Below are positions 1-18,560 of a stretch of 64,000 bases of DNA, piece after piece. How positions within the stretch are numbered: position 1 is the first letter of the stretch; each line of letters starts with the position of its first letter. Position numbers and translations under genes: made by a program. Below the pieces are notes generated by a model. The model did no database searches. It saw only the letters and a program-made list of their open reading frames with translations, and was not told the DNA's origin. This DNA is from Balanoglossus misakiensis (taxonomy: Eukaryota; Hemichordata): positions 6,448,001 through 6,512,000 of the forward strand of contig CM082587.2 in assembly GCA_040954595.2 (NCBI GenBank), given 5' to 3'.

Positions 1-2029
1 GTTAACAGGTAGTTGGCTTGTTGGTTTTTAAGAATTACCTGGAGGTGGTGTGTTTAGCTCAGAAACTAATTATTTATTTTGCTCAGTGTAAAGCTAGAAC
101 CACACATAAAATACTGAAGCGAGTTGTGTGAGTTTTTCTGAGCACAGTCTAAGTTCACATATCTCAGCAACCCTGGATCACCCCTCCTCAACCAAGTTCC
201 ACATTGCAATGTACATGTACCTTGCATAAAAGAAACAGTGACGCTGCCCTAAGGGGAGAACCATTTGATTTTTTTTTTTTTGGGGGTGGGGGACTTTGGG
301 GGGAAACAATTAGTTGGCAGATGGTATGGAGGGGAACATTTTCTTCTGCAACGTCTTGAGCAAAAGGTAGGACTGACAACAGAAAAAATGCTGTAGCCCA
401 CTAACAAAGGCTGAAAAAATAGTTTGCAGACATATCCAAATCCCCCCCCCCCCCAGAAATCAGATGGTTCTTCCCTAATTGCCATCTATGCAGTATGCTC
501 TACATTTGTACATGCGATTTCAATCTTGCCTGGTAAAAACACACTGCTGTCAATTTATCTCTCTGCATGGATGTCATTGTAAGAGGGGGTATATGCCATA
601 ATGGTAAGATTCAGAGCCTAATAGCCACTTAGCATACGTTACAGATTGCCATGATGAGCACTCTGAGATTGGAGTGGCATAGAACTTTAATGGCAGGGTT
701 CCCTGCACAATTCTTTGCCATTTGTGATAACACAAGATAAAATATAATACAGAGATGCCTTTGAAACATTACAAAAAATTGTTGGCTGCTCATATAGACA
801 AAGGGAATTCGAGTCAAGGTCAAAATATGTAGTGTTTAGATGATGACAACTGAACTCTAAGTCTAATTTCAATCAGCCTATTTTTATGTGTGTGTGTGTG
901 TTCACTGTTTTGTTCTGCTTCCATCCAACAGGTGCAGTTTTCTTCACATTTATTTGCCTTGGCAAAAAGAATGTACAAGTTACAAGCAAAGATGCAGCGT
1001 ATGTGATGTGGTTACCAGGGAGGAAAAATGCCACGCACGCAGAGACCTAGGGTTAGGCCCGAGTCCGGCACATAATAGCCCTTCTACTGTCCCATGGGAC
1101 AGAGAGGGCAGGGTACCCGCGACGGCCAAACCAACATGACTATTCTGAAAATACATGTGTACACAGTGAAGTTACAACCTTGGTTGAACTCTGCCAAGAT
1201 CACAAACAAATGCCCAAATTAAGAATGCTGGGTTTTAAAGGGGGAGGGGGGTACACAGTGGACCCGATCTTCTGTTTGCCCACGGTCCTGGGACCCCCTC
1301 ATTAAATAAAAGAGCTCACTTCATGCACATACGAAAAGATTGATTCCAAACTACCGATAGACCAGAGTCATTTGTGGGAAACATGGATCACACTGACTGA
1401 CTCAGCGCCAGATTGAGAAATGTATGACAGCCGCTGCGATGACAATTTACACTGAGATATCACATTTCTAATAAAGCACTTCCATACACAAGGTTCTGCT
1501 ATTAACCTGCTCACCTAAACCCTCTCCATCATTTGCAGTCACGAGTTTTGACTAGAATCTCTCCTTTTGAGTTATGGGCTGCCTGTGAACTCAACATCTT
1601 CTGGTCAGATATCCATTTTCACAGTCACACTCGTCAGAACAAAAGTCTTCATTTCGCAGCCCAGAAATCCAAAAGAGGGGATTCTCGATTGCAGTTTATT
1701 CCAACTTTTCAAATAGGTATTCTGGTGTTTGGTTGAAACATTTACCTCGACTGATTACTGACAAGCTATATCCTAAAATGCAGACTACCCCACTATAGTA
1801 TAGGACTAAGGTGGTGACCCTGCAAGTTACCATGGTGATTTCAGCCCAATTTTGCTTTCTGAGAATGAGATAAGTTTATGTCTCATAGTCATACTGAAAC
1901 TTATCATAGGCAACTTGGTGAAATATGTGAAGGACCTCCCCTTACAACTCATGTTGACATGTCCTTGTTGGAATGCACCATTCTGAATGAATTGCAGGGG
2001 TGGGTGCATCCACGTTGCCGCAAACTCAC
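1..2029. other. Left edge: SCAI intron 2, no exon seen
   Basis: This is intronic on the minus strand, downstream of SCAI exon 2. It contains a short GT dinucleotide run near 885-900 and a 13-C homopolymer at 442-454. I see no coding exon, and in particular no match to the next expected part of SCAI after the WKFQQQ segment. Confidence 0.6.
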
Positions 2030-5000
2030 CTGTTTTGCTGTTGGAACTTCCACAGTTTTGTGTAGACGTCGAAGGTGCGTCCGAAATACGACTGCCACTG
2101 CTTGTGTCCATACTGGGGAAGATCTCTGCAAAAAAAACAATAATAAAATGTGAGCCACGACACATCAATGATGTGAATACAACATTTAAAGGCTGACGAT
2201 CGTCTTTTACACATGCGCGTAATTTCGTCTGTACAAACATTCTGCAATGTTTTGCAAATTTTGCGCCGACTCATTCACAGTTGCTAGTGAGTCTAAGTAG
2301 GGGCAAAGTGTAACTGCTACAATGTACATAATTGCAAACAATATAGTTGTTACTTTGTATTACACTGTACATCATGGCAAACAATCATTGTTACTTTTTT
2401 ATCACATTTCCTTTGACATAACATGTGTTGGTTGCCAGGGTCTCCCCAAACAATGCTGATGGTATATGTTTATAATAAACAAAAAAAGTCGCACATGTGC
2501 AGTTCAGACAAACCTCCCCTTTAAGCTCTGATAATCGCAAGAGAGTTTCTTTTAGCCACGGTCTCTCCACACACGATCCCCCAGTACAGCTGGCGTGGGT
2601 GGACTGATTCTAAATTGGTGTAAATTAAAGCTTTGTACGCCTGAATGGGTTTTACAGATTGGAAAATAAAGTCGTTCCAAACACTGCACATTTTTTTAAT
2701 CTTATAGAAAATGTCACTACACCTATTGCGGGTTGAAATCAAAGCAGTGAGTCATACTCCTAGTCCTCTAAGAGCATTTCCTTTTCTTCGCACACACAAC
2801 ATCTCAGTTGCTAGAACCACAATCATTCCGTCACAGATTATACAAACCCTGGATCTGATGCCACTGGCTATTGAAATTTTCATCTTGTAAAATCAATTTC
2901 CTGTCAGATTAATTTGACAAAAACCTGTCCCTGTTTCAAGCCCCTGTAGTTATAACAACAGCAGGCTTCTTTCGTGATATTATTATTTTTTATACAAATA
3001 GGGCTAAAATTGATTAGAAGGTGGAATAACAGCAAACTGATTATCGTCTTGGGTGAAACAGGGCTTTACTGTAAAACCTTATTCAATTCCACCACGCTTT
3101 TCTGCAAAAATTTACTTCCCAAAATGATAAAAACAAACAATTAGATTAAATCAATCTTTTGAAGTGACAAATGAATTCAAATACATACTTGAATTCAATT
3201 TTTAACAATAAAATGCTGATTACTACAAAAGGGCTGTGTCGAAAAACAAAATACTGAGCGATTCTTATGTTTTACAGAATATAACAAGAAACCACAGTTT
3301 ATATACCCAAAACAAAAATACTGAGAAAATAGCCTAAAGTTGGAGTTACTGGGGCTTTAATCACTTTTGTGTACAGTCTTCAGAAATACAGTTAATGTCA
3401 TCAAAACAGACCAGCAGTTTGTCTGCACTATGTCAGTGACGGTCTGCGGAGGCCTTTTCCCACAGGATAAAGCCTATTACCCTTTAAAACCCACATATCT
3501 GCAGCAATTTTAACCGAAGAATTGTGAGGATTCTACACTATAACCTTGGTGATCCGACAGTAACCTTGACCAGATTTCATCTAAGGTACTGTCAGGGGAG
3601 AACTGCTGCCTGATTACCATGTATCCATTACAAGTAGTCCTTAGATCATTGCAGCAAATGCGTTCACTTCCGCAAATGCATATACTACTCTACTCTGGAA
3701 ATTAGATCAGTCAGAAAACGTTGCCGTGATAACTTGGCCTTCACACGACCTTGATCTTGAAAATTGACACTAACACAAGCACAATCCAATTTTCTTTTTT
3801 TAAAGACAGTGATTTAAGTATACTTCTTGGGTTTTATTTCAAGAAAATCTAACCATGGTGGTCGTATTTCGCAATAAAAAAATTGCGTTTTTTAATTCTG
3901 ATATGAATAAATGCATTAACTTCGCCATATAGTCGCCAGGGTATCTTTTGAATTCAGCTATCAGTAGTGTGATTGGGGTTATTCAAAGTAGTTTTCACAA
4001 TGGCCTACTAAAAGCTTCAAAACAGCACAGAATGGTTATATTTGAATAAAGGTTATTTTCCCCTTAAATGCATTTACTTTACTGTGTTGAATATAACGTG
4101 ATATCAATACTAACTTAACTTTAAATGTCTTTTTTTTTATCTTAGGAAAATAAATTGCAAACATTTACATCACATATCGCCTTGGTAACTGAACTAAATG
4201 GAATATAATTAATTAATAAATTAATTGAGTTATTCATTTTACTGCCTACCATTATTTGGACTTCAGGAAACATGCAACTGAGATTGATATTGATAATTGC
4301 ATTACCAGGACACTGTAGGGTTAATGGTTTACTGTTTCATTTAATATCAAGCATCCATCATTTCCATTCAGTAAATAATAAGTGATTTAATTTTGTTGTG
4401 TCGTGATTATAAAAATGCTACAGAGAATCAATCTTTGCATTGGTCGCTTTGGATTAAGATTTGTTCTTTTTACTTGAGTTTCACAAAATTTTATTTCACA
4501 CAAAAAGACAAGATTTGATTTTGAACCTGATTGGTTGATTCTGATTACAGATATACAGGAAAATATATTTTAAAAAATATAAGCAATTATTGCTGTAAGT
4601 AATATGGTCCCAGGGTAACTGTGTAAACAAATGGGTTTATTGCTTTATTAGTGTTTTTAAATCAGAACTACTTTCAAATTCAATTCTGTGATTTCCCCAC
4701 AAATATAAATTAATCTGGACGGCCGGGTTTGTTTTATGATGACAAATGAGACAAAGAAAACATTTGAAATTCACGGAATGAGCATAAAACAAAGCTATTG
4801 TGTAGATTTCCCAGGCCATACAACAGAAATGCTACAAGTTAATACATGCAATTGAAATGAAAATTTAAATTACAAAAAAGCAATTAAATTATACCCATGC
4901 TGTAAAGTATTGCTAATAAAAAAAATTGCCAAATTTTCTTGTCACTTCCAGGCAATTTCTTTTGTTAGATTTTGCTACAAAATTATTATAACATTATTGC

Positions 5001-5527
5001 ACCCCGTCGCTCTATGCGTGAGTCACGGCGCACGTTCAAAACAAAGAGATGCGGCTTTGCAGCAAACTAAATATGAAATTCTAATCGGATTTCACAACTT
5101 TCAAATTACTTTTTTTCTCGCGTTCGATCATAATATAAATACCCAGGAAAATTGATTGATTAAAAAGGAAAGATTTTCTCAGCTCTTTGTGATTTCATAT
5201 TGGTTTACTGTGATGTGATGTTCCGTATCTATTATGCAGATAACTGTCCTTAGCATTCGCCGGGTGATATGCCGTCTGCTGCTTTGATACACACACACAC
5301 GCGTACGTCATTGACAACAGAGACTTAAAAAATTGCCCATTCCGTGCAGTGACTTTTCCGGATAGCGTCCTCAAGACCGACCATGGTCACTGCTCGTGGC
5401 GAGCGCTTGTTAGTTCTGGCCATTCTCACCTCAGTCCATTGAAGAGCTGTTTCGACTTCTCAAGCAAATAGCAGAATTCCTGCACCACTTTCCGCTCCTC
5501 TTCGCCAACATGTTCGTGGTCAGCCAT
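2030..5527 (-). CDS. SCAI: SCAI (suppressor of cancer cell invasion), first two coding exons, partial
   Basis: SCAI is a nuclear co-repressor of MRTF/SRF transcription in vertebrates and also acts in DNA-break repair. Two exons are visible: 5527-5430 (ATG to donor, 32 codons plus 2 nt) and 2125-2030 (TGCAG acceptor to GTGAG donor). Joined in phase they read through the hallmark stretch EFCYLLEKSKQLFNGLR and then DLPQYGHKQWQSYFGRTFDV, which matches vertebrate SCAI almost residue for residue. The start at 5527 is the only ATG in the open frame and sits in a CAAGATGGCTG context. The acidic N-terminus (MADHEHVGEEER) is shorter than the human one. No third exon was found between 1 and 2029, so the remaining ~540 residues should lie beyond the left edge. 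The 3' end of DNLZ lies 370 bp upstream in the same orientation. Confidence 0.93.
2126..5429. other. SCAI intron 1 (3.3 kb)
   Basis: AT-rich intron between SCAI coding exons 1 and 2. It holds one copy of the dispersed TTAAAGCCCC word in reverse orientation near 3345-3361. No other gene or RNA was recognised. Confidence 0.6.
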
Positions 5528-5808
5528 CTTGTCTGCTATGTTGTGGGGATTGTGATTGTGTTCGTAGACAAGGCAATATCTGGGGTCGACTCTAGATGGC
5601 GCTATATATAACAGCTCCAAATGACCTCAAAGCCACTTGACTTTGTTGTGTTTATAAAGTCCCTTTTGCAGTGACAAAAATCAAATGACTAGAGTCTGGA
5701 AATCATCATCTTCATTAATGGTCACTTATTTTCATAATTACAAGTTTATGCACAAACTTTGACAAAAATAAAGAACACATTTTCAAGTTATGTTTAATGA
5801 AATCATCA

Positions 5809-5814
5809 TTTATT
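5809..5814 (-). terminator. DNLZ polyadenylation signal AATAAA
   Basis: The reverse complement reads AATAAA about 83 nt downstream of the DNLZ stop codon, a normal position for the cleavage signal. Confidence 0.6.
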
Positions 5815-5896
5815 ATCTAATCTGTAGACTGTCTGTACAAATGTATTTAAAATTATTGCGAAAGTTGCTTTATATTCAATAGTAATATAAACTGCT

Positions 5897-6752
5897 TCAT
5901 TTTTCTGGTTCTCCTTGCTCTTCATCTTTCATCAGCCTCCACACTTCATCTTCAACCTGTTTTGCATACTGTTCCCCCAAAACTTCTTTTGGGGTCAATT
6001 CCAAGATGTCGTCCATTTTTACTGTTCTTGTCACCTCTTCGCCCTTTTCTGCCAGGATGTCTTCGATGTTCCTGCAAAAGGGAAGATGTTTGCAATTACA
6101 GAGACATTCAGATCAAACGAAATATTCTTATGATGGTAGTAACATATGTGAAGCCTAAACCCCCTTTATTAATTTTCAAGTGTAAATTTGAAACGCAGTG
6201 AGAGGGACGCACGTACTCCTTTGTAGATTATTTTTTTATAGTAATTTTTTGTGTGCTTCAACGTCCACAGGTACAGGTTATAGTCATGACTGTCATCTAC
6301 AGATCTCACCTTTTGCCCTTCAAGTCACTGAACCAACCCAGGTTGTCTGCTATCAAGTGATTATTTCCGCATCCAGGACACGTTACTATGACAACACCTT
6401 TCTCATATGCCAACTTGGAAATCGTTTTCACCGCTCTTACTTGGCAAACTTTACACGTGAAGACGAGCAATTTTTTGGCTTCAACCTTTCCTACTTGCGT
6501 TTTTTCGTCAGTTCTTTCGGTTTGTTCAACACTGTTCTTGTTAACATCACTGCAAAATGTTCTCACACTCTGTCCGTTGTAGTTTTGAGTCAGTGATGAC
6601 CGGTAGCCGAATATCGGTTGTCTAGTCGTGGTCCCAGCGAACACCCTCAACTTCGCTTCCATAGGGCATTTTTGCAAATAAGTTGCATAGTTTTGACTAT
6701 GAATTGGCCTTCCGATTGATCTTAGAAACAAAACTGTGCGACTGGAGAACAT
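5897..6752 (-). CDS. DNLZ: DNLZ, DNL-type zinc-finger protein (mtHSP70 escort protein HEP1/Tim15)
   Basis: DNL-type zinc-ribbon proteins keep mitochondrial HSP70 (mortalin) soluble in the matrix. There are two exons: 6752-6310 and 6071-5897, total 205 residues (human about 178). The zinc ribbon has the paired CKVC and CPGC motifs and the diagnostic run [17 protein letters not shown]; exon 2 continues [13 protein letters not shown], as in vertebrate DNLZ. The first ~90 residues are basic and Ser/Arg-rich without homology, as expected for a mitochondrial presequence. The frame stays open upstream to a GTG near 6785, but 6752 is the first true ATG. A CACGTG lies at 6783-6788 just upstream. An AATAAA (reverse strand, 5809-5814) lies about 85 nt past the stop. 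It is head-to-head with COQ4, only 408 bp apart. Confidence 0.93.
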
Positions 6753-7160
6753 GATCCCCGATTTAAACACCAAACACGAAGACACGTGGACTCGACTCTT
6801 CCTTCGCTTGGTAGACTGATGTGCGTGTGATGATGTTTTGATCAGGTGGGCGGGTTCAAAGGTTATTGAGCAGAAGACGGTGGTCAGCTGACATTACAAG
6901 AAGACCCAACTGAGAATTCAAACCACGGCAACACAGTCTAGCTGGATCATGCCTCTTACACGCCAACAGACTGGGTGGCGAAGTGGACAACTCTCCCCCA
7001 TGTCTCATAGCTTCGACAAACGTAATTTCCTCACTTTTTTACATCATGACCCACTCAGCTAGCCAAGCTCACGGCGCCCGTAGAGGGCTCCAGCAACACA
7101 CAACACATTGCCTGATTGAAATCAGATTGCTTCAGTTGGGAACTAGGCCAGGAGCTCAAA
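6753..7160. promoter_or_regulatory. Bidirectional promoter region between DNLZ and COQ4
   Basis: Only 408 bp separate the start codons of two divergently transcribed mitochondrial-protein genes, so both promoters must lie here. An E-box CACGTG is present at 6783-6788. No TATA box was recognised in a convincing position. Shared regulation is inferred from the geometry. Confidence 0.65.
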
Positions 7161-9580
7161 ATGGCCTGCAAGATTGCCTGTCGCGGAGTGTCCGCTCTGA
7201 GAAATGCACGGATTACACCCAGCAACATTGTACTTGTTAGATGTATAGCCAGTGGCTCCAATACGTCGATTCGGAAACACACCACCGAAGCTACAGCGTC
7301 AGCAGGTATACAGTGTACATGTATTTTTGTTCTTGTACAAGAACTTTGCTGCGTGGCACGACTCAAACTGATGCCCATCCATGCCCCTGGCACCAATCCG
7401 TGCAATCAATAATAACATCGATGACGTGACCTAGTTAGAATGGCTTGTACATACTAGCACGGTTGCATAGCCTGTTTCTTGAAGGCCTGGGCTAACTCTT
7501 AACTTTAATGAACCAAGTCGTCTCGGCAATCACAATGTCTGAAAATGTAGATTTCAGGTGACTCTAAAGTGTCACAGATAACATCGGGCTGTTTGTGTCA
7601 GTGTTTGTTCAGTGATATCAAGCTCACGTGCCGCTAATTCATCAGCACATTGTTGATGATTTGTGTGAACTTTGGAGAAAAAAATATTGTCTTTAATGCT
7701 GATAAATTTGAACTACCGGTCATCTATGTCAGTAGAATATTTAACCATTAGGTGATACTATTGTTATTAACCCAAGGGCTTTTTTTTCAGAATCAGGCTC
7801 CGAAGATTCACTGGCCAAGTTCGAGAAAGAGTATAACAAATATCACATTCCGACATCCCTGCTGCAGAAAGCTGTACTTGGAGTTGGATCTACGGCCATG
7901 GCATTTTACAACCAGTACAGACATGGTAATCCCAGTGGATAAAACCCACACATTTTGTCGATGAACAGAATACGGGGCAATTTATTATGCTTTCAGGAGT
8001 ACAAAAAGACAGTGCTGTTGAAATACAGAATAAAAATGACAAGATATATTCAGGGAAAAGTTACAACAAATATCTGAACTAAACTTTAATTTTTGACTTG
8101 ATGTGATGTGGAACAAGTACTCTTTTCTATGTAGATATGGTAGCTGTATCAGGTGAAACGACTGGTTACTTTACAATTCCAAGAATAAAACAGAAAATGC
8201 TGGCAGATCCCGTTGGCAGACAGATCCTTGCGTAAGTATAGCAGTGTTTTAACTGCAGAGATGGGGACAAAGTTTGCAGAAGGGGGCCACACTGGCATGT
8301 GAATTAATCTTACATTGTGGAGAAATACTCTAAAGGCTTGAAGTAAAGATTAACAGACAGTACCAGCTGATCCCTACACCAGGATTTTAATCAGATTAGT
8401 ACCCTGAAGTGGTATCATAATGTAAACACTGGGCAGGCCTGTCAGTTTGGGAGTTCGAATCCATTTTTGAAGACAGCACACTACTGAAACTGTGCAGTTC
8501 TACGCTCATTGTCAGATGAAAAACTCAATTCGAGCTATAGTTTGAGGACTTCGTTTCGAGTCATCTAAGATGTAGCTTTAGTGTTGCCTTTGCTTTAACC
8601 GTCTGTTCTATTTTTTTTTCCCATTCAGCGAGAAGCCAAGAATCAATTCAAGCATAATTGATCTTGACTATCTCAGAGGGCTTCCTTTGGGTACCTTTGG
8701 GAGAGACTATATCGACTTCATGGACAGATGTGTAAGTATAACGTTACAACCAACTGAAGCCCCAATAGCAGTCATTTTTGGGGCATTTTCATGATTTTAT
8801 TTGATCACGTCCGTAACATCACTATATTCTGCATCATCCTTCTGTAGAAAATCAGCATGGACACAAGGATGCCTGTGAAGTTCATTGACAACGTGGATGA
8901 CGCGTACGTCATCCAGCGATACCGCGAAGTCCACGACTTCTGCCACTCTCTACTGGGCATGCCTACAAACTTCAAAGGCGAGGTTGTGGTCAAGTGGTAC
9001 GAGTGGGTCCAGACGGGCTTGCCCATGTGTGGTCTGGCTGCGATACTAGCACCCATCAAGTTACCCATGAAGTAAGTTTTCAGGTGTTATAATCATTGCA
9101 AAGCAAGTATCATGAAGATAAAGTTCAGTGCCAGTAACAAAATTCAAACTGCACTGGCACACACTAAAAAAGGTTTCTCCCATAGGAGTAAAGTGGAAAT
9201 CGAAATATGTAATGTCGCCCTCTAGTGACTGGTTTGTGTGATTTTCATAGGCCATTTTACCATTATCCCAATACAGCCAATCGCAGCCAAGTCTCATTTC
9301 TCTGGAACGCTTGCCCCTCCATTAAAAGTTAAAGTACAAGAATAGAAGTCAATAGTGATATCTACTAGTGAAACTCTGAATTGTTAGTTTTCATTCACAA
9401 TTGTGTTGTTCTTCTTTCAGTGAAAGGATTGATCTGACCAGAGACCACATTAGTTGGGCAGTGAAGACTGCCCTCACGTCCAAGTACTACATGAATGTTT
9501 ACTTCGAGAAACACTTCGAGCAACCACTGGAAGAATTCCGGAGAGAATTGGGCATTGGAACGCCACCAGTCCTGGAATAA
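7161..9580 (+). CDS. COQ4: COQ4, ubiquinone biosynthesis protein
   Basis: COQ4 is required for coenzyme Q synthesis on the matrix face of the inner mitochondrial membrane, as part of the CoQ-synthome; recent work on the human protein links it to C1 oxidative decarboxylation. Six exons: 7161-7305, 7791-7925, 8135-8231, 8629-8731, 8848-9071, 9421-9580, all with GT-AG borders and matching phases; 287 residues (human 265). The zinc-binding motif HDxxH-x11-E is intact in exon 5 ([17 protein letters not shown]). Other family landmarks are [33 protein letters not shown] and [15 protein letters not shown]. The first ~45 residues are basic and act as the likely mitochondrial presequence. The start at 7161 lies in a CAAAATGGCC context. 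A candidate AATAAA is at 10025-10030. Confidence 0.96.
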
Positions 9581-12500
9581 GACATTTGCGCAGGGCATCA
9601 GTTTGTGCAATTTTTAAAGACGCCTTTCTATACAGACCCCACCCTTTTTGTTGAACTGGATTTTAATCTGCCATACTGCCATGGCAACAGTAAATTGCTG
9701 TTTGACCATTGGGTAGTCTTCATTTATATATTTGAGTCATTAATTTTCTCATAACTTTTAAACAAAATTGCATCTGCAGTCAAGCATATGTGCAGCAGTT
9801 GTCACATTTTTGCAGAGGACAGACAGACAGACACACACACAGATTCCAGCTGACCACAGAAGCTCCCAATAGTATATATTCATATACACATTGGAGCTAA
9901 AAATAACACCAAAAAGTAATGTGAACCCTTGGTAGGTATGCATGTTCTTTAATGTGAAAGTTTTGAGGATAAAGTCCAATTTTGCTGAATATTATAACAC
10001 AATACTGAGACTGAGTAGATTTACAATAAAGGACCAATCAGTGACCTCTAACACTCCTAGTCAACCCCACATAACAGAGAGCAGACAGACGTGTATTTTT
10101 TTGTCACTCAGACTTTTATCTCAGCAGTCTGATTTACAGTTAAATAGTGAATTATAAAATTCTGCGCTACAATCCATTTGTATTTCAGTGTTTTCACTCT
10201 ACGATGTCCCCCCTCCCCTCCCCCCTCCACTGAAGTGTCTAGTACTGTGGTCCAGTTCGTTAATAATGCCATGATTGACAGCTGAATGTACGACATTTGC
10301 ATAAATTACAACATTCTGCATTTAAAAAAATGTGCATGTATAAAATGTAATCCCAGAATTCTTTCACTGCCCTGTTGGCTTTTCCGGTGGCAAAAAAGGG
10401 AGTGAAATTGGTCGTCGCCCCAGTAGCAAAAGGAAAGGATTTAACAGTGCAGTATGTCAGTGACATGAAACTCAACATGGTGTTACACAGAATAAAGGCC
10501 CTAAATTCTCTAATCCACACCACTATGACATCAATGTTCAGGCCTTAACCCTTTCACCCCCAGTTCCCTCTTTAGAGGTCCAACCTTACCATAGAAAACA
10601 ATGGGTTTGGACTGAACCATGGTGGTGAAAGGGTGAAACGTTTGGAAGAGTGACTGGGCAGAAGAATCTGGTCTCACAACAATAAATAACTATGAGCATG
10701 ACGACAACGATTGCTTGGGGTTGGAACTTTTCACACTGAGCTGCATAGCTTCGTTTAAATATTAGTGTTGAATAAAAATGGTCTCCCACTTGCTCGGTTA
10801 TTCTGTATTTAGTATATCCAAAATATCAGAACACGGAAACAATTCCGAAACTTCTGCTGGTTTGCGGTGAAATCAGACGACCACAGCCAAATTTGCCACT
10901 GAACTAAGATGAACAAAAGTCATCTAAACCCTCCCACAACTGTGATGTGGTCTTTTCTCATTGCCTTCAAAGGGAAAGTTGGACCTATCCATTAGGTAAA
11001 AGGGCGAGGGATTAAAACATTAAAAAAATTATCCTGGTGGAGTTTCGCCAATAATTAATCTGTACATGGTAAGCACTTATACACTGGGTAAAGCCAGCTT
11101 ACATTAGACATTTTACATTGAATAAGAAGTTATCTGAACATTTAAGAAAATCACAAACGATCATTTTAAAAAAATTGTCAGTATTGCATGGCAGCATATC
11201 ATACACATCTTCACAAGCTTTGGGTGACACAAATTTATATGCGATAATTGTCAAATTATTTTTTACTTCTACAAATTCTGTCAAAACTGACACTGTGACA
11301 AAATAAACAATGTGTTTACTGGTTTTCCCCCCTTCTGAATTTCTAGTCGTTGGTATGACAAAATCATGCTTCATGAATAAAGCTATAAATACACAGTATA
11401 TGCTTTGCACAAGCATTATTTACTGAACACACAGAAATTCAACATACTATTTCAAACTCGCCATTAAAAAAAGTGCTTTAGTTTAATTTCTTGTTGACTA
11501 TCAAATATCTGATAAATACTAAAATAACTCCCGACTTGTCAACTTTTATTGAATTTATCCTTTTGTTTTTAATTTCAAACCCTCTGGAAGAAAATTGTTA
11601 TGCAAATAGTGAAACCAATTTTGCTATGACCCCGTAATTGAAAGTATACTTTGACGAAGAAATAATGATCAACCAATATTTTGCAAATTGTCTGGACGAG
11701 AGAAATTTTCCAGGACTTTTCAGGATTAATCGTAAATTCCAGGAATTTCCAAGAGAGCAGGCAATTCCTGAATTACACCAAGACAATAACTTTCAAGGCA
11801 ACTTCAAATACTGGGATATATTTTAATAACATTTGATCAATTACATGTACAGCCATAGCAGTATGAGTAAAATGGTTTCACTATTCACATCTTATTGATT
11901 TTGATATTTTTATATTCATAGGCTTTGCAGCAAAGGGACTGCATTCGTAGATTGGTACTGTGAAACAAAAGTCAACAGAGATTTATTTGAATTTGTTTGG
12001 GTTCTATAGAAATGTTTAGACCAAGAAAACCCCAACCAAATCCCTAAATTTTCTTTAAAAAAATTTCAATTCATATTATCCGGTATTTACCAATGTGTAC
12101 CCGACTGAATATATTGTATGAATACATTTCAAGGGTAAAAAATTTTCATTTTTCTCAAATTTGTCGTATTTCTGTGATTATACAACTCCATGAGAATACA
12201 TGTGCCCATACGCATTCTAATCTGGTGGTACAATTTGGCATGCAATGTACATTTCTGTTTGTTGGACATCGAACAGCCAATCAGTGATAGAATCTGTGAT
12301 AGCCTTCATCTCTCCATGCTCTTGAAAGAAGCAATGTGATTGGTTTATCTGATCTGGTTCAGCTTGGTCTCTTTCCCAGATGTACAGAACACAACTTAAG
12401 TGGTTGTTATTAAAATCAGAGCTCAATTTTTGTTCAGAAATTATTTTACAATTTTTTTGAGTATCAACTGTAGCTTTTATTCACTCCAAGTATTTCAGGC

Positions 12501-13124
12501 ACTGGGATGAGAATTAAATTTTGGTGGTACATATTGGTCTGCACAAATTTAAGTTTTGTATACCTTTGCTTGTTCACTGTCTAATTGAGACCCAAACTTC
12601 AGTGTTGTGCGCATTGGGTTGAAGAACATGCATGGACATGACAAAAAGAGTACATTGTGTGCGATTTTAATGAACACCACACAAAATGGTGTAATCACTC
12701 CCCCTTTTTTAAAATATGAACGATCAGAGATGGGTAAATTCACTATCAGTGTTTTTAAAAAAATTCATTTTGACCCCTGAACCCCTCCCTTTTATAAAAT
12801 TATCTGAACAGGTGAATATTGCAAAATAACTTTCCAAAACACTTTGGACAAAATTGCAACAATGCCATGTAAATGTTGGACTGATCATCCGGCTTTTATA
12901 TAAAGAAATGTTTTGTGACTAAAAACCAACTGGCAGAAATACAACTGGTGAAATCTACGGACTTCTCACTCAGTTAAAAAAAATGATTTTGACGGATCGT
13001 GAAATAATATAAGAATGAGGTATATCAACATAAAACAATGGGGGAATATTAAACTTTCTGGTCAATGTAATGTCTGAAGCAATTATATCATACTGAGAAA
13101 AAAAATTAAACAAAAAATTGTCAG
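9581..13124. other. Intergenic, tail-to-tail COQ4/ZMYND19
   Basis: Holds the 3' UTRs of the two convergent genes. A candidate COQ4 AATAAA lies at 10025-10030 and a candidate reverse-strand AATAAA for ZMYND19 at 12476-12481. One AACCCTTTCACC-type element lies at 10547-10634. Otherwise AT-rich with no exon recognised. Confidence 0.6.
10547..10634. mobile_element. AACCCTTTCACC short inverted-repeat element, copy 1
   Basis: About 88 bp, starting AACCCTTTCACCCCCAGTTC and ending GGTGGTGAAAGGGT. The ends are inverted repeats of about 12 bp. Same family as copies at 23722, 28884, 52222 and 59785. Confidence 0.8.
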
Positions 13125-18346
<5,222 letters not shown>

Positions 18347-18479
18347 CCGCTGCACGTCAGGGAGCGTTGACAGTGGCCAGACGACGCGGAAAAATGAGAA
18401 AAAATGGTGAAAAACGATGTCAAAGAATCACCGAGTGAGAGAAACCTGCTGTTCTTGCTGACACCGAGGGCGGTCAACT

Positions 18480-18560
18480 ACACGTGTTTAGTGGAAATCA
18501 ACACCGACCAATCAGATCGCCAGAAGTTGTTTACGGCCCCGCCCACCTGCCGGTAAGTTT
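18480..18560 (-). promoter_or_regulatory. ZMYND19 promoter elements: E-box, CCAAT, GC-box
   Basis: About 135-200 bp upstream of the ZMYND19 start codon are CACGTG (18481-18486), CCAATC (18508-18513) and CCCCGCCC (18537-18544), in a CpG-rich stretch of about 18.2-18.75 kb. This is a typical TATA-less housekeeping promoter composition. The plus-strand gene, if any, that would share it was not identified. Confidence 0.5.

Noticed and set aside
1827-2240. 137-codon minus-strand frame overlapping SCAI exon 2
   Set aside because: It is the wrong reading frame of SCAI exon 2; the correct frame gives DLPQYGHKQWQSYFGRT.
8400-8465. tRNA-like A- and B-box words (GAGTTCGAATCC near 8451-8462)
   Set aside because: No acceptor or anticodon stem could be drawn; at best a relic of a tRNA-derived SINE.
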